Source of the DNA: Dicyema japonicum
Lineage: Eukaryota > Dicyemida > Rhombozoa > Dicyemidae
Reading direction: 5' to 3'
NCBI GenBank assembly: GCA_011109175.1
Contig: RDEW01000062.1
Location: 62,001 to 126,000, forward strand
DNA: 64,000 bases
Shown: piece after piece, positions 13,001-24,871 of the stretch
How positions within the stretch are numbered: position 1 is the first letter of the stretch
Layout: the number at the start of each line of letters is the position of its first letter
Translations under genes and position numbers: made by a program
Notes under the pieces: model-generated
The model's database searches: none
What the model saw: only the letters and a program-made list of their open reading frames with translations
Told to the model about the DNA's origin: nothing

Positions 13001-13205
13001 TTTACATATGCTTTTACGAAATCTGCCTTTTTAAGAGTGTCATATTCTTTAACTTCATTTAAGATGTCTTCATCAAAGTCTTGGATGCTCTAGCACTATT
13101 TTGACTAATTACAATTAAGTTGTTGAATTTTTCAATGATGGCATCTCTTGAAATCGATTCGCTGTTTGAAGTCGACTCAAATGAAGTTGAAAATGATGTT
13201 TGCAT
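10069..13205 (-). CDS. Diaphanous-related formin (GBD/FH3-FH1-FH2)
   Basis: Nucleates and elongates unbranched actin filaments under Rho control. The N-terminus (ATG 13203-13205) has a GBD/FH3-like armadillo region with the characteristic NDDRYGIEIL segment. FH1 has short proline runs at about 11580-11640. FH2 begins KPLKTVNW at about 11520 and continues through GTLMEYLVKHID, then LQTNYASLRSGYEMIV to LLEYFGENPKKA, typical of FH2 ends. Resolved introns are 13090-13112 (23), 12981-13005 (25), 12846-12911 (66), 12750-12774 (25) and 12646-12671 (26); others are implied. A few FH3 junctions (about 12500-12600) were not solved. After YFGENPKKA a short basic tail ends at about 10069. No DAD autoinhibitory motif was identified, so autoinhibition is uncertain. 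Confidence 0.8.
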
Positions 13206-13690
13206 ACTTATAAGCGAATATTGATTATAACCGGTAGATATTTTTATAAATCTGAATTAAATTATTTTAATTATCCGTACAAAGCACGTTAGAATTTTAA
13301 TCAGAATAAGTAAAATATTATTTTTATCACCACACAAGTCATTTAGCTCAAATGCAGGCTCTCTATACACACAGTATACTGAACCTACCGCTAGTACAAC
13401 TTCGGCATAAGACCAAATCTGGGTAAAAACGGAGCTAAAGAAGATCGAGACTACCAAAACTCTACATAAGCTTTCCGGTTCTGTGACAATTCAACACCAT
13501 TTGAGCCCATTGTTAGAAAAACGGGCATGGTTTACTTGTAATGCGATAGAAAATTTATATAAAAAATAAATTTTATTTTATTTACATAAAAACACAGCAT
13601 TTCCTGCAAGGAGTAGATAATGTTTCCATTACTTAAACCTACCTATGAGAAACTCGCACTTTATTTTAACAAGTAAGAACAGCAATGTTA
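13206..13690. other. Intergenic, no gene seen
   Basis: AT-rich spacer upstream of the formin start. It should hold the formin promoter, but no specific element is recognisable. Confidence 0.35.
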
Positions 13691-13699
13691 ACTAATCAA

Positions 13700-13935
13700 A
13701 GGCATATCCAAGACATTGAAACTGATCTTGACTTCTCGTTCTTTTCTTTTTGTCTGTTTGTGAGTTCCAGAAGACAATCCACTTCCTCAGTGTTAAATAT
13801 ACTGATGACGTCATCACTCGTCAAACCCAAACCATCGTAGATGCATGGAACTTTCAACCGAATGGACAGCAGCGATAATCGAACTGGAGACCTCATGATT
13901 TTGGTCTGGAACTCATTACATTGAGCCATCATTTA
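13700..13935 (-). mobile_element. tRNA-derived SINE copy (family 1)
   Basis: On the minus strand a tRNA-like head with a degraded A box (GGCTCAATG) and B box (AGTTCGATTA) is followed by the shared body GTTCCATGCATCTACGATGG and GACGAGTGATGACGTCATCAG. The same body occurs at 43.6, 48.3 and 59.6 kb. Confidence 0.6.
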
Positions 13936-14599
13936 CATAAAAACAAAAAATTGTTAGCGTTGTTCACCATTTCTGTTGGCGCAAAATATAATCCTAAATT
14001 ATATCCAAAAGGACAATTAGTCACAACCATCCAGAGGAGTTCCTAATGGACGGCACTTCCTTCAAGTTCGAGCATGCGAAGACTACTGAGGGAGGCCGAG
14101 ATCACCTGAATTTTTTCATTCTGTCTATGACGGTGGTTTTCTGTTTCAATAAATTTAAAATTTAAATTTGAACATGTTGATTTATTGGTCCCTTTATAAT
14201 GTTGTGTTTTCCTTCATATTTCCGAGGACGTCGAACCAAATTCAGGACCGACCGTGATTATCTCCCGAATTAATATAAATGGGATCCTTACTAAAATCAC
14301 TTAACAACGGCGTTTTATTATGTTCAATTTTGTGGATTTTGCTTTATTTAAAAAAACGAAACTCCATTAAAAACCCATCCTCAAAATTCCCCGGATACTC
14401 GGTGTTTGGTTAGAGATCAAGACTCGAAACAAGTGGAGGTCTTCTTACCATCGTATATTGGATAGAATATCAACTTGTTTCCTCCACGAAGATCTTTTAA
14501 TATTAAGCCTCCTTCCGAATGACAATAGTCAATATTTACTTTCCTCCTTCTTGTCTCGTTGCTATCGCCTTACCTAGTGCATTTCACATAGTTTAATCT

Positions 14600-15970
14600 G
14601 TGACGACGTGAATATGAAGATCCCCCTATGGTATACAAACCAACAACTGGACCAAAGAGGTTCACTTATATCAGATAACTTATTAATCTTCAATGACCAA
14701 ACAAACACACAAGGTCGCCAACTCAGAAAGGCGGCACCTCAACATCACCAGATCTTTCACTTTCTGCTGCCATCACCTGGGACTTCAGTTATGATTTGCA
14801 CACGGATCATAATCCAACACTCTTGAAATTTCGAGGTGAACATAAGATGATCCAGACCCCTGTAATCATCGTCAACTTCTCACGTGCGTTTTTGATCTGG
14901 GTTCACGTCTTTTATTGAAAGTTACCTCTATTCGATTCGGATTGAGAACTTGACTTCAATTGAAGTTGCCGTTGCATTCATCACCAAGTTATTCTGCAAA
15001 CCTGCAAAAGGTTCATTCCTATGGGCTGAATCGAACATTTTTTTGAATAGATTCGACATTGAAACAAGAACCCTCATCGAGGAAAGAAGCGGACTAAAAG
15101 TAAGAAATTAAACGATTGGTTAAAAAACCCACTTCTTACAGCTTCCTCTATTCCAACATGGATTCTTCCACGCTGGTTCAATTTATCTATGACAGATTGA
15201 ATTCGCAAAAAAAGAAATGTGCTGGTCTCTGGATATCAAGAAAGTTTTTGACTTTGTATTGAGGAAGATTTTGACAAAAAAAATTTCTCCACTTCCATCA
15301 ACCTAAAAATGAAAACACGGTTCGCTAACTTTTTCAGTGGTCTAAGAGGACAAGTGACGATATAAATCAAAAGTCGAAGTCTCCGTACTTTTCTAATTGA
15401 ATCTCTCATAGATCTCTATTATCTCTAACATTATTCAATTTTTTTCTCAAAGATCTTCCCACTTCAAATTCTGCTAAATACAAGCGACTTTGAAACAATT
15501 GAGTCTGATTTTTTAAGGTCTATTACTTATCTCTCAGAAAGTATGATTACTACGATTGTCACTTCATACAGAAAAAAAATGTTGTTCAAATCCAAATTGA
15601 CCCTGAACGGAGAGCAAATCTAATTAAGAAGACACAACCTTGGGATCAACATTAGACCCTCCTGTTGACACACACATCACTAAGAATTAATGATTCGCGA
15701 GTCCAAAGAAGATAGAAATTTTCAAGATCTTTGCCATATCCTCGATTTCTTCTATCTCTTGCCTCAAATTGTTATACAAACAGTATAACCTACTAATTAT
15801 CGAACACGCATGTCTAACATGCTGTCCATATCAAAACAAAACAAACTCCACGTTTTACAAAATCAATACCTCCGAATTCTACTTAAATGCAACAAACAGA
15901 GCTTACCCTGTCATTAAAGAAAAACACAAACAAAATAAGATTTTTTATAATTCAAAAATTTTCAAATGAA
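14600..15970 (+). mobile_element. Decayed LINE reverse transcriptase
   Basis: Plus strand shows LDIKKVFDFVLRKIL near 15225-15275, the first catalytic Asp block of LINE RT, amid frameshifts. It extends loosely from about 14600 to 15960, and no domain is intact. Confidence 0.5.
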
Positions 15971-15999
15971 ATGAGTCATAAATGACTTAAAATTATAAG

Positions 16000-16360
16000 G
16001 TATACGTTACCTTTATAATCTCTGTTCGAGTGGATGAATTGATTGCCTCGTTTCATAGCGCCAGTACTTGTCGCGTAATCATTTAAACACCTTAGATAGC
16101 AGACAAGAAAGGTGATTATGGATCTGTTCAACTTACTCAACTAATTATCTACACCATTTTTAAAACCACGGACATTCCAGCCGTGCTAAACCCATCTTTA
16201 TTCGCCGAGAATTTCGAGTCGTGCCGTAATTTCACTGACGATTTCTTACTCATTATCGCAATGGCTCCACAGGTGTTAAAGTCGATTGGAAAAATAATTT
16301 TAAAATTAAATTAACGTATTTTTAGTATTCGGTGAATATTCAATTACCGCTTTTTTCTAT
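16000..16360 (+). CDS. Uncharacterised gene, 3' part
   Basis: Two or three exons join in frame: VRVDELIASFHSASTCR, a 21-nt intron (about 16075-16095), then ADKKGDYGSVQLTQLIIYTI through SCRNFTDDFLLIIAMAPQ, then a 53-nt intron, then a short hydrophobic end and TAA. The intron sizes and composition match the real genes nearby. It is convergent with the GAK-like gene. I recognise no family. The 5' end is not found, and the opposite strand is also partly open here, so strand is likely but not certain. Confidence 0.35.
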
Positions 16361-16394
16361 TAAGTTTTAACAATATTTGAAAGTTTCTATCATT

Positions 16395-16625
16395 TTACAC
16401 ATGAAACTACCGTATTGGCTGGAAATTTGTTTCAAATCTTCTAATGATGCAACGCATAGGGGATCAAGCGGTATAATTGAGAAATTGTGAAAACAGGATT
16501 CATCGATTGAATTTTTAACCTCTCCAATTGCCTTATTTAATTTTTATTTAAAAATACAGCTTTTCTTCTGAGGACATGACCACTTTGGTTTTAGTAAAAT
16601 TCAAGAAATTTTCACACATCCGTTA
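16395..16625 (-). CDS. Possible minus-strand exon pair downstream of the GAK-like gene
   Basis: Minus strand reads CENFLNFTKTKVVMSSEEKL, a 26-nt AT-rich GT-AG intron, then a frame with ESCFHNFSIIPLDPLCVASL to a stop. It could be the continuation of the GAK-like protein (C2 region) or a separate small gene. It does not join cleanly to the upstream exon. Confidence 0.25.
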
Positions 16626-16691
16626 AGTCGCAGAAAATTTTCGAAAATATAAAAACAAATTTAAAAAGAAAATCAACGTAGAATCAATTTT

Positions 16692-18187
16692 CTAGAATTT
16701 TAAAATAAACATACATTTACAACAAAAATCAAATTTTTTTCCTGAATTAAAAAACTGGCTTATCATGTTGAAAATTTTAACTATTTTGTCCAATGACTGG
16801 ATATTTTTAGTTTTCCATGGAATATTAAAAATCTGTGATATTTTAAATATTTACATCAATTTTTTCAGACATTTGTTTTCCTGTCATGTTGATTAAACAA
16901 AATTTGTTTATTTTATCTTCAGAAATTTCCGCAATTATTTCATTTATCCTGCTTCCTTTTATTTCGCTATTTTTAAGGTAAACTGAAATGACTAATATTT
17001 TAATTTTGGAAGTAACGGATAAAGTTCTTTCTATATATAAATTGTGATAAATTACTTTAAATAATTATTTAATTTTGAAGTGTTAGATTTATTAGAATCA
17101 CCTGAAATCACCAAAATTGATACAAGTTAGAAAAGAAGGAGGAGTCACCACGTCAATTTTTAAAAAATCCGCCAAATATTGTGTTTCTGAAATTAAATTT
17201 TTTACACTCGGCCTTGATTTAGGATTTATAACAAAAATATTTTCTATATTAATCAAATTTAAGATGACCAATAATTTTTTCTAATTGAGAAAACTCTGTG
17301 AGAAAAGTCGGATCATAACTTATGCTAAGAATTTTTCGTGGTGCTGTAATATTAAATGGCATACAATTTGAGCACAGATAATAAAGGATACAACCGATAG
17401 CCTCGAATAATTTACTAAATCAACCCAAATATCCTGCCCAGTATCTAATTCCAAACATAGCTTGAGATTGATCATTTCAGGAGATCGGAGAATTGGCGTC
17501 GTACAAGATTTAATCTTTATTTAATAAAAATGAAATATACTTCTTCGTTCAACAAATTAAATTGATCCTCAGTCCATTCTTCTTTGGGTTTATAAACTTG
17601 ATTTGTAGCGCTCCCAAAGTCACCGAGTTTAATTTGCCCACATTTTGAAACAAATAAATTTTCCATCCATAAATTAATTGAAGAGGTACTTTTATATCTC
17701 TGTGTATTATTGGGGGTTGGCATGAATGAAGTTTATCAACACCTCGAAGAATTTGTGCGAAAATGTATAATATTTCTGGTAGGACTAGTTTTTTGTATTT
17801 GTCTAATCGCATTTTTAAAGTTCCTAAAACTTATTAAATGCAAAATAACCGGGGAAATACTCTAAAAGTAGATAAAACTGATATACTCCAAACATCCCGA
17901 CTTGCTTCCAAGAATGGATCTGAACAATTTCATCAAGAAATTTAAATTTTTCCTTTGGATTTTTTAAATTAATACAACCTGAAATTCAATTTCTTTCATA
18001 ACCCGTAATCTGAAATGAGTAACAATTTTCTTGACCGCATAATATGTATTTTTATAAGTGTCCACACCGATATAAATAATTCCAAATCCACCTGTTTTAA
18101 TCTTAATTTAATACCTTCTCCGATTAATTTTTCTAAGGTTACGCTGCATTTATCGAAATATATAGTTGCACCGACTGTTTCACCCAT
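16692..18187 (-). CDS. GAK: Cyclin-G-associated kinase (NAK family): kinase plus start of auxilin phosphatase-like domain
   Basis: Clathrin-coat kinase family. From ATG 18187 the kinase shows GEGGFGIIY, YAVKK, HRDIK, LGDFGSATNQ, and DIWAIGCILYYLC, followed by NPKSRPSVKNLI. Introns are 18092-18114, 17953-17978, 17824-17849, 17667-17689, 17515-17540, 17402-17424 and 17244-17268 (23-26 nt). Intron 17667-17689 appears to end GG instead of AG; excising it gives the expected HRDIK-M-E-N. An 81-nt intron then leads to a segment aligning with the auxilin/GAK PTEN-like domain (FCLINMTGKQM, then FNIPWKTKN), interrupted by a 22-nt intron. Reading stops at 16692-16694, within the phosphatase-like domain. 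C2 and J domains were not found, so the gene is either truncated or has exons I could not join. Kinase identity is firm; the domain end is not. Confidence 0.75.
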
Positions 18188-18289
18188 AACCACAAATTTC
18201 TTTCACTTTAATAAAAATTTTATTATTTTAAATTCAATTAAGTTTATTAAGACTTTTTGTATTAAAATTTTATTTTTTAATTAATATTA

Positions 18290-18770
18290 TAAAAATTTTA
18301 TTAAAAAGCGTGAGACGAGATGGCTCAAGGAGAGGCTCTCGTTGGCTGTTGTCCGTGGGAATAGCTTGTGCATCTCCCAACAGCTGAATTAAAATTAAAA
18401 TTAACTATTCTTTTTCCTTTTTCCTTATAAAAACATTAAATCTAAAAAAATTTTATTAAAAGATTTTTAATGAATAACTGAGTTAAAATTTATATTATTT
18501 TATTTTAGAATAGAATAGTTAAATCCTTCAGAGGCCGTCTGCGTATAACGCTTTCTGAAGCCCTTAATGGAGATTTGAGACCAGTAAATAGAGCATTGAA
18601 AAACGGTGAAGACATCATCAGTCTGCAGAGTCTGGCATCGAATAGGAGATGGTGGGAGAGACTAGTATCTCTGATAATATGTCGCGACCGCTGAAAGTGA
18701 TCCATCACTGTCAATCATCGTCAAAAATAAAAATAATCTATTACATCAAAGTTAACTAAGGCCAATTATT
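18290..18770 (-). mobile_element. LINE 3' fragment
   Basis: The minus strand at 18505-18714 reads as a short C-terminal tail (SESVIRRRPLKDLTIL) with 'ASRNRRWWERLVSLI'-like sequence in the other strand. A shared tail follows. No intact gene. Confidence 0.35.
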
Positions 18771-18774
18771 AACA

Positions 18775-19245
18775 ATTAACAAGTGATAATTAACTATTAT
18801 TTCAAGTCGTCTTGAATTTTTTAGTCGTCGTGAATGAACTTTCTTAATAGACCCAGCACTATCTTCGACTTTGACAAAATTGTTAGACAATTTCTCGATA
18901 ATAGTTACTGGATTTCCATACGGATGTTCAAATTTTTTTAATCAAAGAGAAGGATTCGTCTCATCATCTATTTGAATACGAAGCTTTAAGCAATTAAAAA
19001 TAGAATACACTATATCCAACATCTAACTCATATTTTGATCGATGCACTCCCATCTTCGTATTCATTCTTCTATAATGTGAAGACTGCAAATTCACCCTCT
19101 CAAAGTTAAACTGGTACTCATCATCTTTACTAATAAATAACAACAAAAAACCTTCATTATAAATGTCGCGTTTTTCTACAACTTCCAATTCTTCCATATT
19201 AAAACTTTTTGGATTTTCCTGAACATCTGATTCCACAACTGTGTG
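18775..19245 (-). mobile_element. LTR-retroelement-like integrase C-terminal remnant, copy 2
   Basis: Minus strand reads KKFEHPYGNPVTIIEKLSNN then SAGSIKKVHSRRLKN after a degenerate stretch. This has the form of the beta-barrel tail of Ty3/gypsy or BEL integrases. In-frame stops show it is dead. Copy 1 is at 4.4-5.0 kb. Confidence 0.45.
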
Positions 19246-19249
19246 GAAT

Positions 19250-20740
19250 CGAGGAATACTAAGATACTCTTTAAATCCGTCAGAGACAACTCGCCTAGAA
19301 ATAAGATGTAATAAATATTATTTTTCGGCACTTTATATTAGGTATACGGAGTATGGAAGCAAAGTATAGGAACGTGCGTACATACGACCCCATACCTGTT
19401 AAGGAGCGAATTCCGGAACATCGAGCACATGATGATAATATTAAATTCTTGCTTATTCCTCCTAAAATTTTAATTAAAATTAAATAAAAGCTTTCCGTCT
19501 ATCATAAGGAAGTTTTCAGTCTTCTATACTTCCGAGCTGCTGATACATTCAGGTCTTGTCTCTCCAGGATGCATTTTATAATATTGTACTTTTCAGTATT
19601 TTTCATGGTATCTTTATTAGGCATCAAGACAACGTGATTAGTGAGTTAGTTTTTTGATTTTATTGTCAAAAATTATGGTATGCCATCAAAAAATATTTTT
19701 ACACATAATAATAATTATTATAAGTCTCTGCTAAAGTCTTCATTTTTTCCTATTTAAAGCCTCAAACATTGAATGGCGCGAGCGTGAAGAGTTTACTCAA
19801 ATCATGTGAAGAAGACAATATTTTTTTTTATTTTAGAACCACTTCACCAGTTCAACCGAAAAAAAACTTGTTTAGCAATGTAACAATACTTCAACAATGA
19901 TAGCAATACTTTGAGACGATTTCTTTCTTTAGACAAAGGATTCCTTCCATCCCCACTGGTGGGGTTAATATAACGTTTCGGTACTAAAATAACCCTTCCC
20001 TCAAATATATGCGGTCGATAACGCGACCACTATGTCAGGGGAGACAAAGATATCCAGATAAAGGCTCTTTCTTGTCTGGGTCCGCTTTCAAGTTCGGCAC
20101 CGGATCAAATGCATTTGACGGATCTCTGGGAGTGTCCGCTCTTGGGTGCGATTTTTGTGTTAGCTACCAGTTTCCTACACTTGAAGTGACCTGGAGTAAA
20201 TAAATAAGATAAAGACTCTAAACGTTTGTCAGGAATTAAATAGTAGATTTTTCACTTATCACGTTTATAGTTGAAATGACATCAAACCTCCTCCGAATGG
20301 AGATTTCTTTCTAAAGTGGGCTTTTTGCGTTGAAAACTCCTCAGATAAGAACGCTATCAAGGTAGACAAGGTAGATAGGCTTGGCATAACATAGTTATTC
20401 GATCACGAGCAGGGGTTGAGGATGTTATGTTAATAAGAAAAATATTTCAGTTTGTAGTTGCGAATGAGATCGCAATGATTTCTGTAACATTATCATCCAC
20501 AAAAGTCTCTTCACTTCCGAAGAGCTGTCCAACCGTTTATGATCCTTCTTGTATCTAGTTAGCAGCTCAACACCGTTTTTCCGTTCGGAAAGTCCCTATA
20601 GATTTGTATCAATATTGAAATAACTAATCACTAGGAAAACTGGTCTATTCTTAAGAAACATGTCGAAATTATAATAAAATTATATTTTAATTATATAATA
20701 TTAATATATAATTAAATTATATAATATTTAACCAGATAGT
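19250..20740. other. Intergenic, no gene seen
   Basis: AT-rich spacer with a more GC-balanced patch at 19980-20210 that is open on the plus strand (65 codons) but matches nothing I know. The right end should include the EXOC7 promoter. Confidence 0.35.
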
Positions 20741-20762
20741 ATATATGTATCAACGTATGTGA

Positions 20763-23387
20763 ATGCAACATCTATATAACAACGTTTAAAAATAATCATA
20801 AAATTTAGAGTTCTTTTAAATTAAATCAAATAAAAGACGCTTTGACCGATTTTGACAAGTCTACCAAGAATTTCGTATGTACTCTTGAGAATTTTAACGG
20901 TCAACTAAAATCAATACAAGACTCATTTTCCTCTATCTATGACTGCGATTCGCTATCTCAATTTTTGATTGCAGTTGTAGTCGATTTAGCTTACTTTAGC
21001 CTATTCTGATGTTTTGTCGGCAACTGATCGGATTCTAAAGCACTATCAAGTAGTGAAGGATGTTAACAAATACGGCATAAACGAAGTGGGGTAATCTTAA
21101 TTTTTCCGTTTTAGTTCCGAAATTGATGACGTAATCAAAAAATTAGACGATGTAAACAACGCGAAGAAATTCTTCGCTACTAATCGACCTCAATCCATCG
21201 AATTTACGACTTCTGTATTTTTATAAACTTAAAATAGACAATTCAATTTGATTCGCTTATTAAAAAACTAGAAATGGATTTTACAACTGTTCTGAACGAA
21301 CAATTTAATATTTGTCCTTCTCTCTTTGAGACTAAAATGAATTCTGTAAGCAATCAGAGCACACCTTTAACGACTCGTAGCATTGTTACTCCAGCTCGTA
21401 AAATTGACCCACCTGGTGATTAAAAAGGCTGATTTGTAGGGAGACCAAATTTGGCGAATTATTACACAAAGTTAATAACCTATATCGACAAAATAAGACA
21501 CATGTATTTTTGGATAAATGAAAATTTAATTTCAAACTTAAATCACTTTATTGACATTTTTATATCCTCCAGAACTGATTTTCTGGCTTTGGCAATTAAA
21601 CGCTCTCAAGGAGGCATTGGAACCCCATCAGCAACTCTCCATGCAAATGTAAGTTTTATAAAATTTGATTTAATTTAAAATTTATTTTAATTTTTTTAAA
21701 TTAATATTTAAATGAAACGTTATTGTATTCTTATTTTACCATTTTTCATTTTATTAACTGTTTTACCGATTTTCTATTATTAATCGTGTCTTTAATATAT
21801 TTTATTTTTAGTGTAGTTTACACAACAAGACCTTTTCGCCAATGTAAGCTTTAATTAATATTAATAAGATCGAGGAATTCAATTAGAAGTTCGCCATTGC
21901 AAGCTGGGCATTCATTGTTGCAAAGAACATCAAAAAATCAAAATGAGAATAGCGATATTTACAATATTGATTCATTGATCGGGTTAACCTACAATCTCTC
22001 GATTTTGGCGGAGACAGAACTGGACTTATTAGTAGGAATATTTTTCAACAACTTCCCCAAGTCGAATTACTATATAAATACGATTTTTCATTCTCTTATA
22101 ATTTCCCATTTCGACATTCTTGACATCGAAACCCAGGTTTTTTTCCCACTTACGTTTAGAAAGCAGAAAATTCTTATATTAGTCTCAATTCCTCCAAATA
22201 TATCTCCTCAATTTTGACATCACTGTTAACGGGACTCGCCAACATCACAGAGATCAAATTATCGTTTAATAAGGCCTTTGAAGAGAAGAACGAAAATTTG
22301 GAACCCATTAAAGTTTTCAATGAAAGACTGACTTCTCTTTTCGCTGAGCTACAAGTGACGACCGGCAGAACTATCGACCACCAAGTGGATGTTGTGCAAG
22401 TTCTTATTTTTACTCATTTGTGCCTAGAAAGATCCATTGCATCATTCTTTGATGCCAACAGATGGGAACGTGCACGAGTTCGTTGCTAAGGTCTGTTTTA
22501 TCTGAAATTTCAAGTTTGCCCCATTTCTTTCGATTTTGTTCGAAAATAGGAAAATTGTGGGAGAATGTCTTAATATTTACTATTTGAGAAAAGATAACGT
22601 TTATTTTCCATTAAACTGTAAACCAAACTTCTTATTTCTTAGACATGGAACTATCACTGTCTTCTGCAACCCTTAAAGTGACGGATTTTATCGGTTTCCT
22701 GGTTGTGTTCTTATTTTTAAGTAAAAACGTTTCTCCCTGCATTGGAAGCGAATTTGTTGCAAAAAGCAACACTTTATAGTGACTCTGCAATCCGATTTGT
22801 CTTTCTTATCAACAATTTCACTTATATTCTGCGAAATGTGTCGTTATTCACTTTCGAACACACAACTGACAGGTTTTACGTTTTTTTAATTTTAGGGATA
22901 AAATTATTGATCGACTATTGGATGATACGAAAAATAAAATTGTGAGAAATATCGCTAAATTTGAAAGTGAATATTTACTAATGTAATTCGAAAAATAATT
23001 ATTTTAGTTGGGATATGCTCTTTAAGCCATTTGAGCGTGATGTTTATAAAAGTAATGTTGAGGTTAGTCGCTTGTGTTATAATTTTAGTTGAAAGATCGA
23101 GAACGAAAAATCATAAAGGAGATGCTCCATGTTGGATGTTTTTTTAGTTCTAGACTTTCAATAAAGACATTGAAGAAACTGCTAAATCTCATAAAAATAT
23201 GTTTTTTGCGGACAATCAAAAACGGAAAGATATTTGCAAGAAATGTACTTCTTTAGTAGTGAATAAATATCAGCAGGAGGTCCAACCCTATGCCAGGTTG
23301 CCTTTTTCCACCAATCCGGCCAAATACTTGAAGTATGATGATCTTAGTCTTGCCAACTTAATTAAGGATGTTTATGAAATGACTTGA
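20763..23387 (+). CDS. EXOC7: Exocyst complex component Exo70
   Basis: Exocyst subunit that binds membrane PI(4,5)P2 and tethers secretory vesicles. About 16 exons give a full Exo70. The N-terminal coiled part is FDKSTKNF and KKLDDVNNAKKFFATNRPQS. The middle is YNIDSLIGLTYNLSILAETE. The family signature MPTDGNVHEF aligns with the mammalian MPKDGTVHEL. Next is ALEANLLQKATLYSD with FLINNFTYIL. The C-terminus is LKDRERKIIKEMLHTFNKDI then STNPAKYLKYDD to the stop at 23387. Introns are mostly 23-28 nt (e.g. 20784-20808, 21091-21114, 21215-21237, 21416-21439, 22137-22159), with one of 163 nt (21649-21811). The junction near 20974-20999 does not fit GT-AG in frame. Otherwise intact, and surely functional. 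Confidence 0.85.
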
Positions 23388-23421
23388 AATTGTTTTTGAT
23401 ATATATTTTAATTTCGATTTT

Positions 23422-23622
23422 TTGGAATTTAATAATCCAACGGATTCCCTGTTTCTCTTAAAACCAGACTTGTTCAAGTTACTCAAATTTTACGCAAACG
23501 TGATTCAAACTCGCAGCATGGCGTATCCGATTCTTCTCCGTTCCGAAAGTTGGCCCACTCTATGTCTCCTGAGTCTATCGTCCTATCCATTAAACGAGAG
23601 GTTGCATCCATTTTGAAGAAAT
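23422..23622 (+). CDS. Uncharacterised open stretch after EXOC7
   Basis: The frame from 23422 reads FNNPTDSLFLLKPDLFKLLK and onward, and an overlapping frame at 23500-23622 also looks protein-like (SPESIVLSIKREVASILKK). No ATG, no matching splice sites and no family. Possibly a pseudogene exon. Confidence 0.2.
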
Positions 23623-23629
23623 GATAATC

Positions 23630-24760
23630 TGTGCAATAGAGGAAGTCACCATCTCAATTTTTATTATTAGCGACGTATGTAGAATCATAGTAGCTCCCTT
23701 CTGATAGATTGTCCTCAAAATATTATGGCCAGATGAAATTCGAACCAGGATCCTAATGTGCATCCGACCTGTCCTGTGTCTGTCACCCCTCCTAGGCTCA
23801 CGAGAAAAAAATGACATGCGGTTTTATTTATCATGAAAAGAAGTAAACATTTACTGCAATAGAAGTACTCATCACCTCAACCCTCCGTCCAATTAACTAC
23901 TTGGCTGACCGTTAGTTTGAAAATTGTTGTTAGTTTTGACTTTATAGTAATTGTATTTTCATGTTGAAGTATTTAAAGAACATTAAGAAAAAAATTTTTG
24001 CTTAAAGGAGAAAATTTTAAAATTGCGTGAAAATTAGTTGTTCGCGACCATAAAATGAAAAAAATACTCGAAATTTTGAATTAATAAACAGCTAGTTTCT
24101 ATATCTAAGACATTGCTTAAATTTCAAAAAATTTCCATTAATTAAATGTTTATCATCCTTCATAATTTTTGAGTGTGCAGAATATTTATCTCTATAACAA
24201 TATCATGAAATAATGAATTTTTTCTAATTTGTTTTGCCAATTTGGATTTTTTTCTACAAGTATTGAGAAAATTCTACTTTTTAATAACACGATAAATCAA
24301 AGTTGCAAAAATTAGAACTTTTACGGGAATACTGTTAAAATAAGTAAAATTGTGTAACCAAAAGCTATTATAAGATATTTGTAATCAGATACATGAAATT
24401 TTTATCGCAATGCAATAAGAATGATTACTTTCAACAAGATCTATGCGGCAAACAAATGATCATCCGAATTGGTTCGGTACTCCCTTCTTTTGTGATCCTC
24501 GGCTTGCTTAGAAGCATGACCTGGGTCAAAAGTATTGGTAGCACTGTGGGGGAAATTTTTCTTCTGATACTAAGTTTTGTCACTTTCTTCCTTTATTTAG
24601 ATCTTCGACTTTCTGATGTCTGTCACCTTAACCGCGCTCACTAAAAGAATTTCGTGCAATAGAAGTACGTCACCAACAGTCATGAAGCTAATTAAACATT
24701 TCGTGCAATAGAGGTACGTCACCATCTCTACCTTCCGATCAATTACCCACGTAGCTAACC
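23630..24760. repeat. Cluster of short TGCAATAGARGTAC-GTCACC repeats
   Basis: Related 25-60 bp motifs occur at about 23630, 23855, 24650 and 24705. Each has TGCAATAGA(A/G)G followed by GTCACC or TCACC and, in two copies, a CCGTCCAATTAACTAC-like block. A reverse copy lies at 63665-63690 and a weaker one at 56000. Probably the end of a mobile element. Confidence 0.5.
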
Positions 24761-24871
24761 ACATACGTTTTAGGAAAAATAGCAAACAAAATTCAAATAA
24801 ATTAAAGCCAAATAAAATATAAAAACATTTAAATAAAAAATTCAAAATTTAGTTTTCAATCCATTATTTGT

